The notes beneath the pieces were generated by a model. The model saw nothing but the letters and a program-made list of their open reading frames with translations. It did no database searches and was not told the origin of the DNA. Shown piece after piece: positions 23,651 through 32,587 of a DNA stretch of 64,000 bases (position 1 is its first letter; every line of letters begins with the position of its first letter). The stretch is taken from positions 2,296,001 through 2,360,000 of the forward strand of contig NZ_CP119566.1 of assembly GCF_029277445.1 (NCBI RefSeq). The letters run 5' to 3'. The position numbers and the translations under genes were made by a program. The stretch comes from Pararhizobium qamdonense (GTDB lineage Bacteria; Pseudomonadota; Alphaproteobacteria; Rhizobiales; Rhizobiaceae).

Positions 23651-24265
23651 ATGCGGTGGATTTCGAAACCTTTGCTCGCGGGTGCGATGCTTCTGACGGG
23701 TGCCGGCCTGGCTTCGGCCGAGATGATGGCAACGACGGCAACCGACCTGACGGTCTATTCCGGCCCCGGCGCCGACTATCCCTCCGTTGGCATCGCCACG
23801 CGTGGCAGCTCCGCTGCCCTTGATGGTTGCCTTGAAGGCGAAAGCTGGTGCCGCATCGACGTCAACGGCTTGCGCGGCTGGGTTTACGCTCAGGAATTGA
23901 CGGTCGATTACGACGGTGCCCCCGTTGTCGTCCAGGAGCGCCGTTCCGATCTCGGTATCCCAGTGGTCAGCTATGAAAAGACGGTCGTCGTCGATGGTCC
24001 GGCTTCGCCCGCGCCCGGCGATGAGCTTGTTGGCACGGTCGACAGCAGTGGCGCGATCATCCCGCCGCCGGAAGTGCGCACCTATATCGATGGTGCTCCG
24101 GTCGATACAGTCACCTATGATGGCGAGGTCATTGTGGGCGCCACGCTGCCCGGCGACATGGTGATCACCCAGGTGCCTAATTACCAATATAGCTATGTCC
24201 GCGTCAACGGACGCCCGATGCTGGTCGATCCGCAAAGCCGGCGCGTCGTCTATGTCTATGAATAG
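23651..24265 (+). CDS. Secreted SH3-domain protein with DUF1236-like repeats
   Basis: 204 aa from ATG 23651, which has a perfect AAGGAG 8 nt upstream. A Sec signal peptide ends at LASA. Then a bacterial SH3 domain (TDLTVYSGPGADYPSVG, CRIDVNGLRGWVYAQEL). The C-terminal half has segments of DUF1236 type: EVRTYIDGAPVDTVTYDGEV, VGATLPGDMVITQVPNYQYSYVRVN-type text (kept short here) and LVDPQSRRVVYVYE. Proteins of this pattern are common in Rhizobiales and sit in the periplasm or envelope; their role is not defined. Single gene followed by a GC hairpin. Confidence 0.88.
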   Translation: MRWISKPLLAGAMLLTGAGLASAEMMATTATDLTVYSGPGADYPSVGIATRGSSAALDGCLEGESWCRIDVNGLRGWVYAQELTVDYDGAPVVVQERRSDLGIPVVSYEKTVVVDGPASPAPGDELVGTVDSSGAIIPPPEVRTYIDGAPVDTVTYDGEVIVGATLPGDMVITQVPNYQYSYVRVNGRPMLVDPQSRRVVYVYE

Positions 24266-24276
24266 TTTGAACGAAA

Positions 24277-24303
24277 CAGGGGCCGCGCCAAGCGCGGCCC
24301 CTG
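24277..24303. terminator. GC-rich hairpin after SH3 gene
   Basis: CAGGGGCCGCG (24277-24287) and CGCGGCCCCTG (24293-24303) form an 11-bp stem with a CCAAG loop, 12 nt past the stop. The U-run is weak (TTG), so termination is likely but not certain. Confidence 0.65.
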
Positions 24304-24340
24304 TTGCCAAAATACCGTTTGCAGCCTGGGGGCGTTAATC

Positions 24341-24505
24341 ATGACCTCTCGCACATTGATGGCGGCCGTCCTTGCCCTGATCGTCGGATCGATCCTCAGC
24401 ATCCTCGCCGTGCAATATTTCTCCCCGGACGAAAGCGCGAAAAGCACCACGCCGCCGGACCCGCTGATCGTTTCGCCGGAGAATGCAGCCGAAGAGACCG
24501 AATAG
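24341..24505 (+). CDS. Small membrane protein (54 aa)
   Basis: ATG 24341 to TAG 24505, with a GGGGGC ahead of the start. The protein has one membrane segment (LMAAVLALIVGSILSILAVQ, residues 6-25), then a short Pro/Ser/Glu-rich tail ending in PENAAEETE. It looks like the one-helix anchored proteins found widely in rhizobia. It may share the transcript of the SH3 gene past the hairpin. No function can be assigned. Confidence 0.6.
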   Translation: MTSRTLMAAVLALIVGSILSILAVQYFSPDESAKSTTPPDPLIVSPENAAEETE

Positions 24506-24537
24506 CCGCACATGTCCTATGCGAAGTCGTCGAGAAA

Positions 24538-24768
24538 TCAGGCGCCGATTGCAAAATCCTGCCGCAGGGCTGTCTCGCATGCCTGGGTCAGAACTGCCGG
24601 GTCGCGCTCACCGCTTTGGTAAAGCCGGACAATAGCGGCAGCACAAATCTGCATGTCCGCATCCGATCCAGTGGTTTGGTGTCTTTCGCAAAACGTCTCG
24701 AAAACCTGCCGCAACGCGTCGATATCCTCGCTGCAAAGGGCATCAGCATGGGGATTGAAATAGGCCAT
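24538..24768 (-). CDS. Conserved small protein (76 aa)
   Basis: ATG 24768 has a strong AAGGAAGGA upstream. The protein is soluble and probably helical: FNPHADALCSEDIDALRQVF, then CERHQTT and AIVRLYQSGERDPAVL. The pattern of a short helical protein with LYQSGERDP-type text is one I associate with small uncharacterised rhizobial proteins. It runs opposite to both neighbours. Confidence 0.7.
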   Translation of the reverse strand: MAYFNPHADALCSEDIDALRQVFETFCERHQTTGSDADMQICAAAIVRLYQSGERDPAVLTQACETALRQDFAIGA

Positions 24769-24960
24769 TCATTTTCCTTCCTTGAGGCTGGAAGCTTTGC
24801 GCAGGCTCCGTCATTGCCGACAGAACGGCTCTTGGATCTGCACCATAGCGCGATTTGATGACGGCGCTATTCACAAAGACATGTATTGCCGGCCACGAAA
24901 TGTTTTTTCTCAGGCAACCTTTTGCGTTTTCATGCTTTTTCCCCCGGAAGGAAATTTGCC

Positions 24961-25200
24961 ATGGCCGCGTTCTATTTCAAGGTAATCGATAATGACGGCA
25001 CAATTCCGGCCGATGATCCCTTCGATTTTCCCGATTTGATCGCCGCCATACGCCAGGCGAAAATCGTGCTGGCGGAAATGGCGCTCGACGGGTTGCCGGA
25101 AGACCCGATCAAAGCCCTGGAAATTGAAGTTCTCAATGCCGATCGCAGGCCCGTCGTCAAGATGACGCTCGAACTGCAGATCGAATGGCCTATGGCGTGA
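24961..25200 (+). CDS. DUF6894-like small protein (79 aa)
   Basis: Start ATG 24961, with GGAAGGAAA 6 nt upstream; the in-frame ATG at 24886 has no site. The order is AFYFKVIDNDGTIPADDPFDFPDLIAAIRQAK (given in parts: strand, DGxxxxD turn, then a DLxxAxxxA helix), and VLNADRRPVVKMTLEL. This matches the short DUF6894 fold frequent in Rhizobiales, of unknown function. The last 11 nt overlap the end of the convergent acyltransferase gene. Confidence 0.75.
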   Translation: MAAFYFKVIDNDGTIPADDPFDFPDLIAAIRQAKIVLAEMALDGLPEDPIKALEIEVLNADRRPVVKMTLELQIEWPMA

Positions 25201-27274
25201 CCAAGGCCGTGCCGGGATTTTCGTCGCTGGCAGTGCCTGTCTCGATCGCCTGAACCGCCTTCAGCACTGCCGGGATGATGAGCTGGGCGCCCGATGTCGA
25301 TGGGTGATCGTCGTCGAAATAAAACACTTTTCCCGCGCTCAGGCTGTTGATGCATCGCTCGCTGATAAAGCTGTTGCAAAATGTCTCGGCAGGGCGGACG
25401 CGGAACAGGTTGGGATGGTTCATGGCATCGAAGGCCGCAATCACCGCACCATTGCGTTGCTGGTAGCGCGCATAGCTCGTGCTGAACTCCAGCTTCTGGA
25501 CGCCTGCCATCGCACTTTTCGCAACCAGGTCCGGCACATTCCATCCGGCCTCCGGGATGGGGTAGACGAGCACCACGTTATGGCCGCTATCGAGATAGGC
25601 CTGGATGTCGGCGATATATTGCTTCAGCACTCTGGCCTTGCGGGCGGGATCGCCCTGCGCCGCGTGCTCGTTCAGCCGGCTCAGCAGATCCATGTAGGTT
25701 GGCTGCAGCGGCTCGATACCGCCTTCACCGTTGTCGAAGGGCGTCCCGTCGATATACAGGCTCCAGCGGTTCGCCATGATGATGGTCTTGATGCCGCTTG
25801 TGCGGATGTAATTTTCGATACCGGTGAAGAACGGATTGCAGCGCAGCCTGTATTTCAGATTGGAAACATAAAATCCGGAAAACCCGACGCAGGACGAATG
25901 GGCCATCACATAGAGATCGACATTGGCGGCATCAAAGCTGCGCAATGCCTCGCCGCCCAGCGCGCCCGCGTGCGAATCACCGATCAGGATGGTCTTGCTC
26001 GCGGTCGAATGTTTCGTCAGGCAATCTTTGATGGGATGGGGCAGGGACGCCTCGCCCTTGTCGAACAGGCATGTCTCCATGACGGGATCGTGGCGTTCCT
26101 GTTCAGCGAGCGCATCGAGGGCTGCCGGCGGCAGGCGAAACTGCAGGCCGTTGTTTGACGTGCCATAAAAACCGGCAAGAATGAAGAGGGCGGCCGCAAT
26201 GCCGCTGGCGCTGAGGATGCGCGCCGGTGTCGGCAAAAGCTGCGCCGCGCTGTTTTTGCGGGCCGCGCTTTTCTGGCGAAATGGCGTCTCGACGAACCGC
26301 CATGACAGATAGGCCAAGCCGACACAGACAAAGGCGAGAGCGGTCATCAGCACATGCGACGGCTCCGTCAGGCTGCGGATGCGCGCAAAGGCAAACACAG
26401 GTTGGTGCCACAGATAGAGGCTGTAGCTGATCAGCCCGATGCCGACCATCGGACGGGTCGAGAGCAGCCGTGCCGTCAGCGTGCCCTCGGCACCGAAAAG
26501 GATGATCAGTACCGCGCCGAGAACCGGAACAAGCGCATAAAGCGACGGAAAAGGGGTTGTCTGGTCATAGGCGAAGATCGAAAAAACGATGATCGTCAGT
26601 CCGGCGAGCGACAGGATATTGTTCCGGTAGTGCCTGCCATCGGTGAGCAGGAAAGCGCAGAGCGAGCCTGCCAGAAGCTCCCAGGCACGGGTGGCCGGCG
26701 AATAGAAATTTGCGGTTGCGAAATTGACCGAGCCGTATTGCGCCAGCAGCAGGCTGGCCAGCGCCATCACGGCAATCGCCGCAATCAACGCCCGTCTTCC
26801 GAACCGCCAGATCAGCATGATGAACAGCGGAAACAGCATGTAATACTGCTCTTCGACAGCGAGGCTCCAGGTGTGCAGCAGCGGCTGCTCTTCCGATGCG
26901 GCCGCGAAATAGCCGCCGCTTTGCGACCAGAAGAAGAAGTTGGAGGCAAACAGGCAAACCGCGATGATGCTGCGGCCAAAACTTTCCATCTGCGCCGGCA
27001 ACATCCAGGCCCAGGCGAATGGCAGGCAGCACAACAGAACGAAGAACAGCACGGGCAGAATGCGGCGGGCCCGGCGCTCGTAGAATTTCAGCAGCGAAAA
27101 ACGGCCTTTGGCCTGTTCGGAAATGATGATGGAGGTGATCAGGTAGCCGCTGATGACGAAGAAGATATCGACGCCGACGAAGCCGCCGCTGAATTGCTGG
27201 AAGCCCGCATGAAACAGCACAACGGGTATCACAGCGACAGAGCGCAGGCCGTCAATTTCGCGTCGATAGTTCAT
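25190..27274 (-). CDS. Acyltransferase 3 / SGNH fusion (OafB-type)
   Basis: 694 aa. The N-terminal ~340 residues form the ten-helix Acyl_transf_3 domain: YRREIDGLRSVAVIPVVLFH, GGFVGVDIFFVISGYLI, FYERRARRILPV and HTWSLAVEEQYYMLFPL. The periplasmic C-terminal half is an SGNH domain: ILIGDSHAGALGG (Ser near 430) and FYFDDDHPSTSGA (Asp/His near 652). Proteins of this layout move acyl groups, usually acetyl, across the inner membrane onto LPS O-antigen, exopolysaccharide or peptidoglycan. The acceptor is not evident here. Single gene, convergent with the DUF6894-like gene. Confidence 0.92.
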   Translation of the reverse strand: MNYRREIDGLRSVAVIPVVLFHAGFQQFSGGFVGVDIFFVISGYLITSIIISEQAKGRFSLLKFYERRARRILPVLFFVLLCCLPFAWAWMLPAQMESFGRSIIAVCLFASNFFFWSQSGGYFAAASEEQPLLHTWSLAVEEQYYMLFPLFIMLIWRFGRRALIAAIAVMALASLLLAQYGSVNFATANFYSPATRAWELLAGSLCAFLLTDGRHYRNNILSLAGLTIIVFSIFAYDQTTPFPSLYALVPVLGAVLIILFGAEGTLTARLLSTRPMVGIGLISYSLYLWHQPVFAFARIRSLTEPSHVLMTALAFVCVGLAYLSWRFVETPFRQKSAARKNSAAQLLPTPARILSASGIAAALFILAGFYGTSNNGLQFRLPPAALDALAEQERHDPVMETCLFDKGEASLPHPIKDCLTKHSTASKTILIGDSHAGALGGEALRSFDAANVDLYVMAHSSCVGFSGFYVSNLKYRLRCNPFFTGIENYIRTSGIKTIIMANRWSLYIDGTPFDNGEGGIEPLQPTYMDLLSRLNEHAAQGDPARKARVLKQYIADIQAYLDSGHNVVLVYPIPEAGWNVPDLVAKSAMAGVQKLEFSTSYARYQQRNGAVIAAFDAMNHPNLFRVRPAETFCNSFISERCINSLSAGKVFYFDDDHPSTSGAQLIIPAVLKAVQAIETGTASDENPGTALVTP

Positions 27275-27613
27275 TGGCGGCCCCGGCGAGATCCAAATGG
27301 CTGGATGGCTGCGCAGGATGCGACGGCTTACCGGCGCGGATCAAGCCTGTCCGTTGAAAATCGATGAAGAAGCAACAGCATATGTTGCAGTATCGGCTTT
27401 CAAGCGCGCCGCGATCTCCGCAATTTGCGTTGGGCACACCAGGCTGGTGATGATCTGCATGGCGTTACCGCAAAATACCACCCGGTATGCGACGGAACTG
27501 CTGCGCCAGCCGCACGCCAGAAATCCACCCAAGCCGTTCAATTTCGTGAGGGCGCGAAAGCTTGCGTCGCAGCCTGTAGCGGGACGCTGCACGTCCCGCC
27601 AGCTTTGTTCTTT
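27275..27613. other. Intergenic region between acyltransferase and cysA
   Basis: About 340 bp. A minus-strand frame of 83 codons (27341-27592) lacks a ribosome site and recognisable content. I see no strong terminator after cysA and no repeats. Confidence 0.4.
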
Positions 27614-28645
27614 TCAATCGCGAAAAAGTTTCCAGCGCGTCGGGCGGAAGGCGACGCGGGAATGATCGGATGTGATCTTTTCCGGCGGCAGTTCGATTTC
27701 CACCCGGCTGTTGGCAGCGTCGATCGCCAATTCGACATGGCGGGTACCGGCGACGCGGCGGGTCACGGTGACGATGCCTTCGATGCTGCCACCATCGAGC
27801 AGTTCGATGTCATGCGGGCGGAAATAGAGCTGGGCCGTGCCGTCGGCTTCACCCTGCGCGCTGATGCCGATTGTTTTGTCCCCGATCCACAGCTGGCCGT
27901 TTTCGATCCGCACGGGCAGGATGTTGGATTGGCCGATGAAACCGAAGACGAAGGGCGAATTCGGCGTATCATAGATCTCGTCGGGCGTACCGATCTGCTC
28001 GATCTTGCCCTTGCTCATGACGACGACCCGGTCAGCCAACTCCAAGGCCTCATCCTGATCGTGGGTGACGAATACGGTGGTATGGCCGGTCCGGTCGTGG
28101 ATTTCGCGCAACCAGCGGCGCAGTTCCTTGCGGACCTGTGCGTCCAGCGCACCGAAGGGCTCGTCGAGCAGGAGGACATTGGGTTCCACCGCCATGGCGC
28201 GGGCGAGAGCGACACGCTGGCGCTGGCCGCCGGACAGCTGGGCGGGATAGCGTTTTTCCAGACCGCTGAGCTGGACAAGGTCGAGCAGTTCGAGCGCCCG
28301 CTTGCGGATGTCGGCCTTGGAGGGCCTCCGGCCGGCCGGGCGGATCGTCAGGCCGAAGGAGACGTTGTCGAGCACCGTCATGTGGCGGAACAGGGCATAG
28401 TGCTGGAACACGAAGCCGATATTGCGCTGCTGGACAGTCTTGCGCGAGGCATCCTCATTGCCGAAATAGACGGTGCCGTCGGTCGGGCTTTCAAGCCCCG
28501 CAATCAGCCGCAGCAGCGTCGTCTTGCCGGAGCCCGAGGGCCCCAACAGGGCAATCAGCTCGCCGGAGCGGATATCGAGAGACACGTCGTTCAGCGCCGG
28601 CAGACGGCTGAATTCCTTGCGTATGTTTTGAACGCGAACTTCCAT
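27614..28645 (-). CDS. cysA: Sulfate/thiosulfate import ATP-binding protein
   Basis: 343 aa. [23 protein letters not shown] at the start, Walker [15 protein letters not shown], signature [14 protein letters not shown], Walker [21 protein letters not shown] and the CysA-typical [19 protein letters not shown]. The C-terminal ~100 residues are a TOBE-type regulatory domain. It powers sulfate uptake with CysT and CysW at the inner membrane. Last gene of the sbp-cysT-cysW-cysA operon, 14 nt after cysW. Confidence 0.95.
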   Translation of the reverse strand: MEVRVQNIRKEFSRLPALNDVSLDIRSGELIALLGPSGSGKTTLLRLIAGLESPTDGTVYFGNEDASRKTVQQRNIGFVFQHYALFRHMTVLDNVSFGLTIRPAGRRPSKADIRKRALELLDLVQLSGLEKRYPAQLSGGQRQRVALARAMAVEPNVLLLDEPFGALDAQVRKELRRWLREIHDRTGHTTVFVTHDQDEALELADRVVVMSKGKIEQIGTPDEIYDTPNSPFVFGFIGQSNILPVRIENGQLWIGDKTIGISAQGEADGTAQLYFRPHDIELLDGGSIEGIVTVTRRVAGTRHVELAIDAANSRVEIELPPEKITSDHSRVAFRPTRWKLFRD

Positions 28646-28659
28646 GGAAACTTGACCTT

Positions 28660-29547
28660 TCAGTGCCGGCGGCTGGCCGCGATCTGGGCGCTGTACTTCA
28701 TCTCAAGCAGCGACTTCAGAACGAGGGTGACGAGGGCCAGCAGCGCGAGAAGCGTTGCGACGGCGAAAGCGGCAACGAAATTATATTCATTGTAGAGGAT
28801 TTCCACCTGCAGCGGCATGGTGTTCGTCAGCCCGCGGATATGTCCGGAGACGACGGAGACTGCGCCGAACTCGCCCATGGCACGGGCGTTGCAGAGCAGG
28901 ACGCCGTAGAGCAGGCCCCATTTGATATTGGGCAGCGTCACATACCAGAAGGTCTGCCAGCCGCTTGCCCCCAGCGACAGCGCCGCTTCCTCGTCGCTGG
29001 TTCCCTGTTCCTGCATCAGCGGGATCAGTTCGCGGGCGACGAATGGGAAGGTGACGAAGACGGTGGCGAGAACGATGGCGGGGACGGCGAACAGGATCTG
29101 GATGCCGTGGCTCTGCAGCCAGGGTCCAAGCAGGCTGTGGGATCCAAACAGAAGAATGAACACCAGGCCCGATATGACCGGCGATACCGAAAAGGGCAGG
29201 TCGATCAGGGTGGTGAGGAACGCCTTGCCCTTGAATTCGAACTTGGCGATCGCCCAGGCGGCGGCGATGCCGAAGACCACATTGAGCGGCACGGCAATCA
29301 CGGCGACCAGCAGCGTCAGCCTGATCGCGGCAAAGGTTTCGGGATCGGAGAGCACCGTCAGGAACTCGCCGGGGCCGTTGCGCAGGGCTTCGGTGAAGAC
29401 GGCTGCCAGCGGCAGGACGAGAAAGAGCCCGACGAAACAGAGGGCGAGGCCGATGAGCGTGTAGCGTGCCAGCCTATGTTCCGACGTTGCGGTCCGGACC
29501 AATTCGGTGTTGCCGCTGCCGGTCGATGTCGTGAGGTCATGCGCCAT
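28660..29547 (-). CDS. cysW: Sulfate ABC transporter permease CysW
   Basis: 295 aa inner-membrane permease with six predicted segments. [31 protein letters not shown] and [30 protein letters not shown] (EAA loop, in parts) are CysW hallmarks, as is [20 protein letters not shown]. Pairs with CysT to form the sulfate channel. Its start overlaps the end of cysT by 11 nt. Confidence 0.95.
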   Translation of the reverse strand: MAHDLTTSTGSGNTELVRTATSEHRLARYTLIGLALCFVGLFLVLPLAAVFTEALRNGPGEFLTVLSDPETFAAIRLTLLVAVIAVPLNVVFGIAAAWAIAKFEFKGKAFLTTLIDLPFSVSPVISGLVFILLFGSHSLLGPWLQSHGIQILFAVPAIVLATVFVTFPFVARELIPLMQEQGTSDEEAALSLGASGWQTFWYVTLPNIKWGLLYGVLLCNARAMGEFGAVSVVSGHIRGLTNTMPLQVEILYNEYNFVAAFAVATLLALLALVTLVLKSLLEMKYSAQIAASRRH

Positions 29548-30394
29548 AGCCGTACCTCCTTCTGCTCCAGGCCTGTATCGAGTTGATGATCAAGAGCATG
29601 GCAAAGGAGATCATCAGCATGATCGCCGCAATCGCCGTTGCCGCCGGATAATTGAATTCCTCGAGACGAATAACGATCAGGAGGGGAGCGATTTCCGAGA
29701 CATAGGGAAGATTGCCGGCAATGAAGATGACGGAGCCATATTCGCCAACGCCACGGGCAAAGGCCAAGGCAAAGCCAGTGAGAACCGCCGGTGCGAGACC
29801 GGGTAGAAGCACGCGGCGGATGGTCTGGAAGCGGTTGGCGCCAAGCGTGGCTGCGGCCTCTTCGACCTCCTTGTCGATCTCCTCCATGATCGGCTGCACG
29901 GTGCGCACGACGAAGGGCAGGCCGACGAAGACCAGCGCAAAAACGATACCCAGCGGCGTGAAGGCGATCTTGATGCCGAGCGGTGCAAACAGGCTGCCGA
30001 TCCAGCCGTTCGGCGCGTAGAGCGTCGTCAGCGCGATGCCGGCAACAGCCGTCGGCAAAGCGAAGGGCAGATCGACCATCGCGTCGATGATGCGTTTTCC
30101 CGGAAAGCGGTAGCGCACCAGAACCCAGGCAAGGATGACGCCGAAGACGACATTGATCAAAGCTGCGGCAAAGGCGGTGCCGAAACTGATGCGCAGAGCG
30201 TTGATGGTGCGCTGGTCGGTGGCAAGCGTCCAGAAGGTGGACCAGCCCAGAGCGCTTGAGCGCCACGCGAGACCTGAGAGCGGAATGAGGATGATGAGTA
30301 TGAGCCATGACAAAGTAACGCCGAGCGCCAATCCGAATCCTGGAATGACGCTCGGCTGTCTGAATTGCCACAGCGAAGCTGTGCGTGCGGTCAT
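29537..30394 (-). CDS. cysT: Sulfate ABC transporter permease CysT
   Basis: 285 aa. Begins [20 protein letters not shown], the typical CysT/CysU start. [39 protein letters not shown] and [16 protein letters not shown] (EAA loop) are all characteristic. About six membrane segments. It lies 6 nt after the sulfate-binding protein gene and overlaps cysW, so the operon is tightly coupled. Confidence 0.95.
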   Translation of the reverse strand: MTARTASLWQFRQPSVIPGFGLALGVTLSWLILIILIPLSGLAWRSSALGWSTFWTLATDQRTINALRISFGTAFAAALINVVFGVILAWVLVRYRFPGKRIIDAMVDLPFALPTAVAGIALTTLYAPNGWIGSLFAPLGIKIAFTPLGIVFALVFVGLPFVVRTVQPIMEEIDKEVEEAAATLGANRFQTIRRVLLPGLAPAVLTGFALAFARGVGEYGSVIFIAGNLPYVSEIAPLLIVIRLEEFNYPAATAIAAIMLMISFAMLLIINSIQAWSRRRYGYGA

Positions 30395-30400
30395 AAAGTC

Positions 30401-31426
30401 TTATTGCCCCGGCTTGTAGATCTGGTCAAACAGTCCACCGTCTCCAAAATATTTCGGCTGAGCTTCTTTCCATCCGCCGAAATCGTCAATCGTGACGAGC
30501 TTCACATCGGCAAATCGCTTGATGTCATTCGGGTCTGCCACTTCAGGCTTGAAGGGGCGGTAGAAATGCTTGGCGGCGATCTTCTGGCCGACATCCGAAT
30601 AGAGGTACTGCAGGTAAGCTTCCGCCACCTTGCGCGTGCCCTTGGTATCGACATTGCCATCGACCAGTGCCACCGGCGGTTCTGCCTTGATCGAGATCGT
30701 CGGTGTGACGATATCGAATTTATCGGGGCCGAGTTCTTCGAGCGACAGATAGGCTTCGTTTTCCCAGGCAATCAGGACGTCGCCCAGACCGCGCTGAACG
30801 AATGTCGTGGTCGAGCCGCGTGCGCCGGTGTCGAGGACCGGGACATGCTTGAAGAGATCGGTGACATATTCCTGTGCCTTTGTGTCATCCCCGCCATTGG
30901 CGGCACGGGCCCAGGCCCAGGCGGCGAGGAAATTCCAGCGTGCGCCGCCCGAGGTCTTCGGGTTTGGCGTGATCACCTGGATGTCGTCCTTGACCAGATC
31001 GCCCCAGTCCTTGATGCCCTTCGGATTGCCCTTGCGCACCAGGAAGACGATCGTGGACGTGTAAGGGGCGCTGTTGTTTTCGAATTTCGACTTCCAGTCT
31101 GCCGGGATCTTGCCGGATTCCTTGGCAATGGCGTCGATATCGGCTTCCAGAGCCAGGGTCACGACGTCAGCTTCCAAGCCGTCGATGACCGAGCGTGCCT
31201 GCTTGCCGGACCCGCCATGCGAGGTCTGGATCGTGACTGTCTCGCCCGTGTCCGTCTTCCACTTTTCCGCGAAGGCCGCGTTGAAATCCTTGTAGAGTTC
31301 GCGGGTCGGGTCATAGGAGACATTGAGAATCGTCGTGTCGGCAAACGCAACGCCGAGGCCGCCGATCTGGATGGCGGAGGCAAGAAGCGCCGCCGTAAAG
31401 AATTTCGTGAGTTGTTTCGCTCGCAT
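30401..31426 (-). CDS. sbp: Periplasmic sulfate-binding protein
   Basis: 341 aa from ATG 31426, chosen for the GGAGAGG 6 nt upstream instead of the ATG at 31453. A signal peptide ends near GVAFA. Mature part: LNVSYDPTRELYKDFNAAF (sulfate-binder signature), QTSHGGSGKQARSVIDGLEADVVTLAL, and TPNPKTSGGARWNFLAAWA, which holds the sulfate-contact Ser/Gly residues (motifs given in parts). It starts the sulfate operon. Sulfur limitation would be the expected inducer, but I see no recognisable CysB-type site. Confidence 0.95.
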   Translation of the reverse strand: MRAKQLTKFFTAALLASAIQIGGLGVAFADTTILNVSYDPTRELYKDFNAAFAEKWKTDTGETVTIQTSHGGSGKQARSVIDGLEADVVTLALEADIDAIAKESGKIPADWKSKFENNSAPYTSTIVFLVRKGNPKGIKDWGDLVKDDIQVITPNPKTSGGARWNFLAAWAWARAANGGDDTKAQEYVTDLFKHVPVLDTGARGSTTTFVQRGLGDVLIAWENEAYLSLEELGPDKFDIVTPTISIKAEPPVALVDGNVDTKGTRKVAEAYLQYLYSDVGQKIAAKHFYRPFKPEVADPNDIKRFADVKLVTIDDFGGWKEAQPKYFGDGGLFDQIYKPGQ

Positions 31427-31877
31427 GTCTACCTCTCCGTTGTTAGCAGGCATACTCTATTCATTGGGTAGGAAATTATAACGCAGAACTTTCCCTTTGC
31501 GCGCATAGCTGGAGAAAGTCCTGCTCTTCACCCGGTGTAATATCGAAATCATTTGCCTCACCATCCCCCGGGCGCTCCGTTCCCTAGAATAAGTTACCAC
31601 GCATAGGCCGGTTGCGGAACGTCCATCCCCCGGCAAAACCGAGAAAATCACGGCGCCGCATGATCAGCGCGAGCCTGCCGCCGGGTCTGACCGGGATACC
31701 GGCTGTCTTGCGCGAGTCTTGAATCCGCAGAACTTCAGCGATTGGCAGCATGGCAAATACGCATGAAGATGCTATTCGCCGTGGTACCGCCGGAATTGCA
31801 TGGGAAACCGGCCACCGGCCAATGGAGCCGGGCGGCGATGTTGGGCCGGCTGACGTGAATGAAGAGGAAAGAAGCGC
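31427..31877. other. Intergenic region with possible Tat-signal stub
   Basis: About 450 bp between divergent genes. It should hold the promoter of the sulfate operon. On the minus strand 31584-31661 would encode MRRRDFLGFAGGWTF and a stop 11 codons later, which looks like the start of a Tat-exported binding protein cut short. No ribosome site is evident, so this may be a gene remnant or chance. Nothing else is seen. Confidence 0.35.
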
Positions 31878-32438
31878 ATGGCAGACACTGTCGGGATAAG
31901 CACACCGGATGACATCCTGTCGTTCTGGTTCGGTGAGTTGCAACCGCAGGACTGGTTCAAGCCGCATCCGTCGCTCGACAGTGAATGCGAACAGCGTTTC
32001 CGCTCGACGCATCTGGAACTGGCGCGCGGTGTTCCGCCTGAGTGGCGGGCCACGCCCAGCGCCCGGTTGGCCACCATCATCCTGTTCGATCAGATGCCGC
32101 GCAACATGTATCGTGGCACGCCGCTGGCGTTTGCGACCGACGGACTTGCCCTGCGGGAGGCGAACCTTGCGCTGGACGCGGGGGCGGATACCGGCCTTTC
32201 CGTCGATCAGCGCGTTTTCCTCTATCTGCCTTTTGAACATTCGGAAAACCTCGTCGATCAGTCACGATCGGTGGCGCTGTTCACGGAACTGGGCGATGCC
32301 AATTATCTGGACTATGCCATCCGGCACCGCGAGGTTGTCCTCCAGTTTGGACGGTTCCCGCATCGCAATGCCATTTTAGGGCGTGTGTCCACCCCGGCGG
32401 AGGTCACGTTTCTCTCTCAACCGGGATCAGGATTTTAA
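31878..32438 (+). CDS. DUF924 family protein
   Basis: 186 aa, typical length for the family. Motifs: DDILSFWFGELQPQDWFKPH, LATIILFDQMPRNMYRGTPLAFATD (in parts) and VFLYLPFEHSENLVDQ, all DUF924 hallmarks. The fold is an all-helical TPR-like bundle. Function is unknown. Start ATG 31878 has a weak GAAGAGGAAAG upstream. Single gene, 149 nt before the mechanosensitive channel gene. Confidence 0.92.
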   Translation: MADTVGISTPDDILSFWFGELQPQDWFKPHPSLDSECEQRFRSTHLELARGVPPEWRATPSARLATIILFDQMPRNMYRGTPLAFATDGLALREANLALDAGADTGLSVDQRVFLYLPFEHSENLVDQSRSVALFTELGDANYLDYAIRHREVVLQFGRFPHRNAILGRVSTPAEVTFLSQPGSGF

Positions 32439-32587
32439 GCCGAAGGGCCAGCCAGATATAGCAAAACGGTCAATCCGATTTTGCATCTGGCTACGGCCCG
32501 GCCTATGGAACGCCAAAAGCTCTGCGCACCGCGCGCGCCGATTCTACTCTTCAGCGCGGTCTGGCGGAAAAGGATATGTGATTGCCG

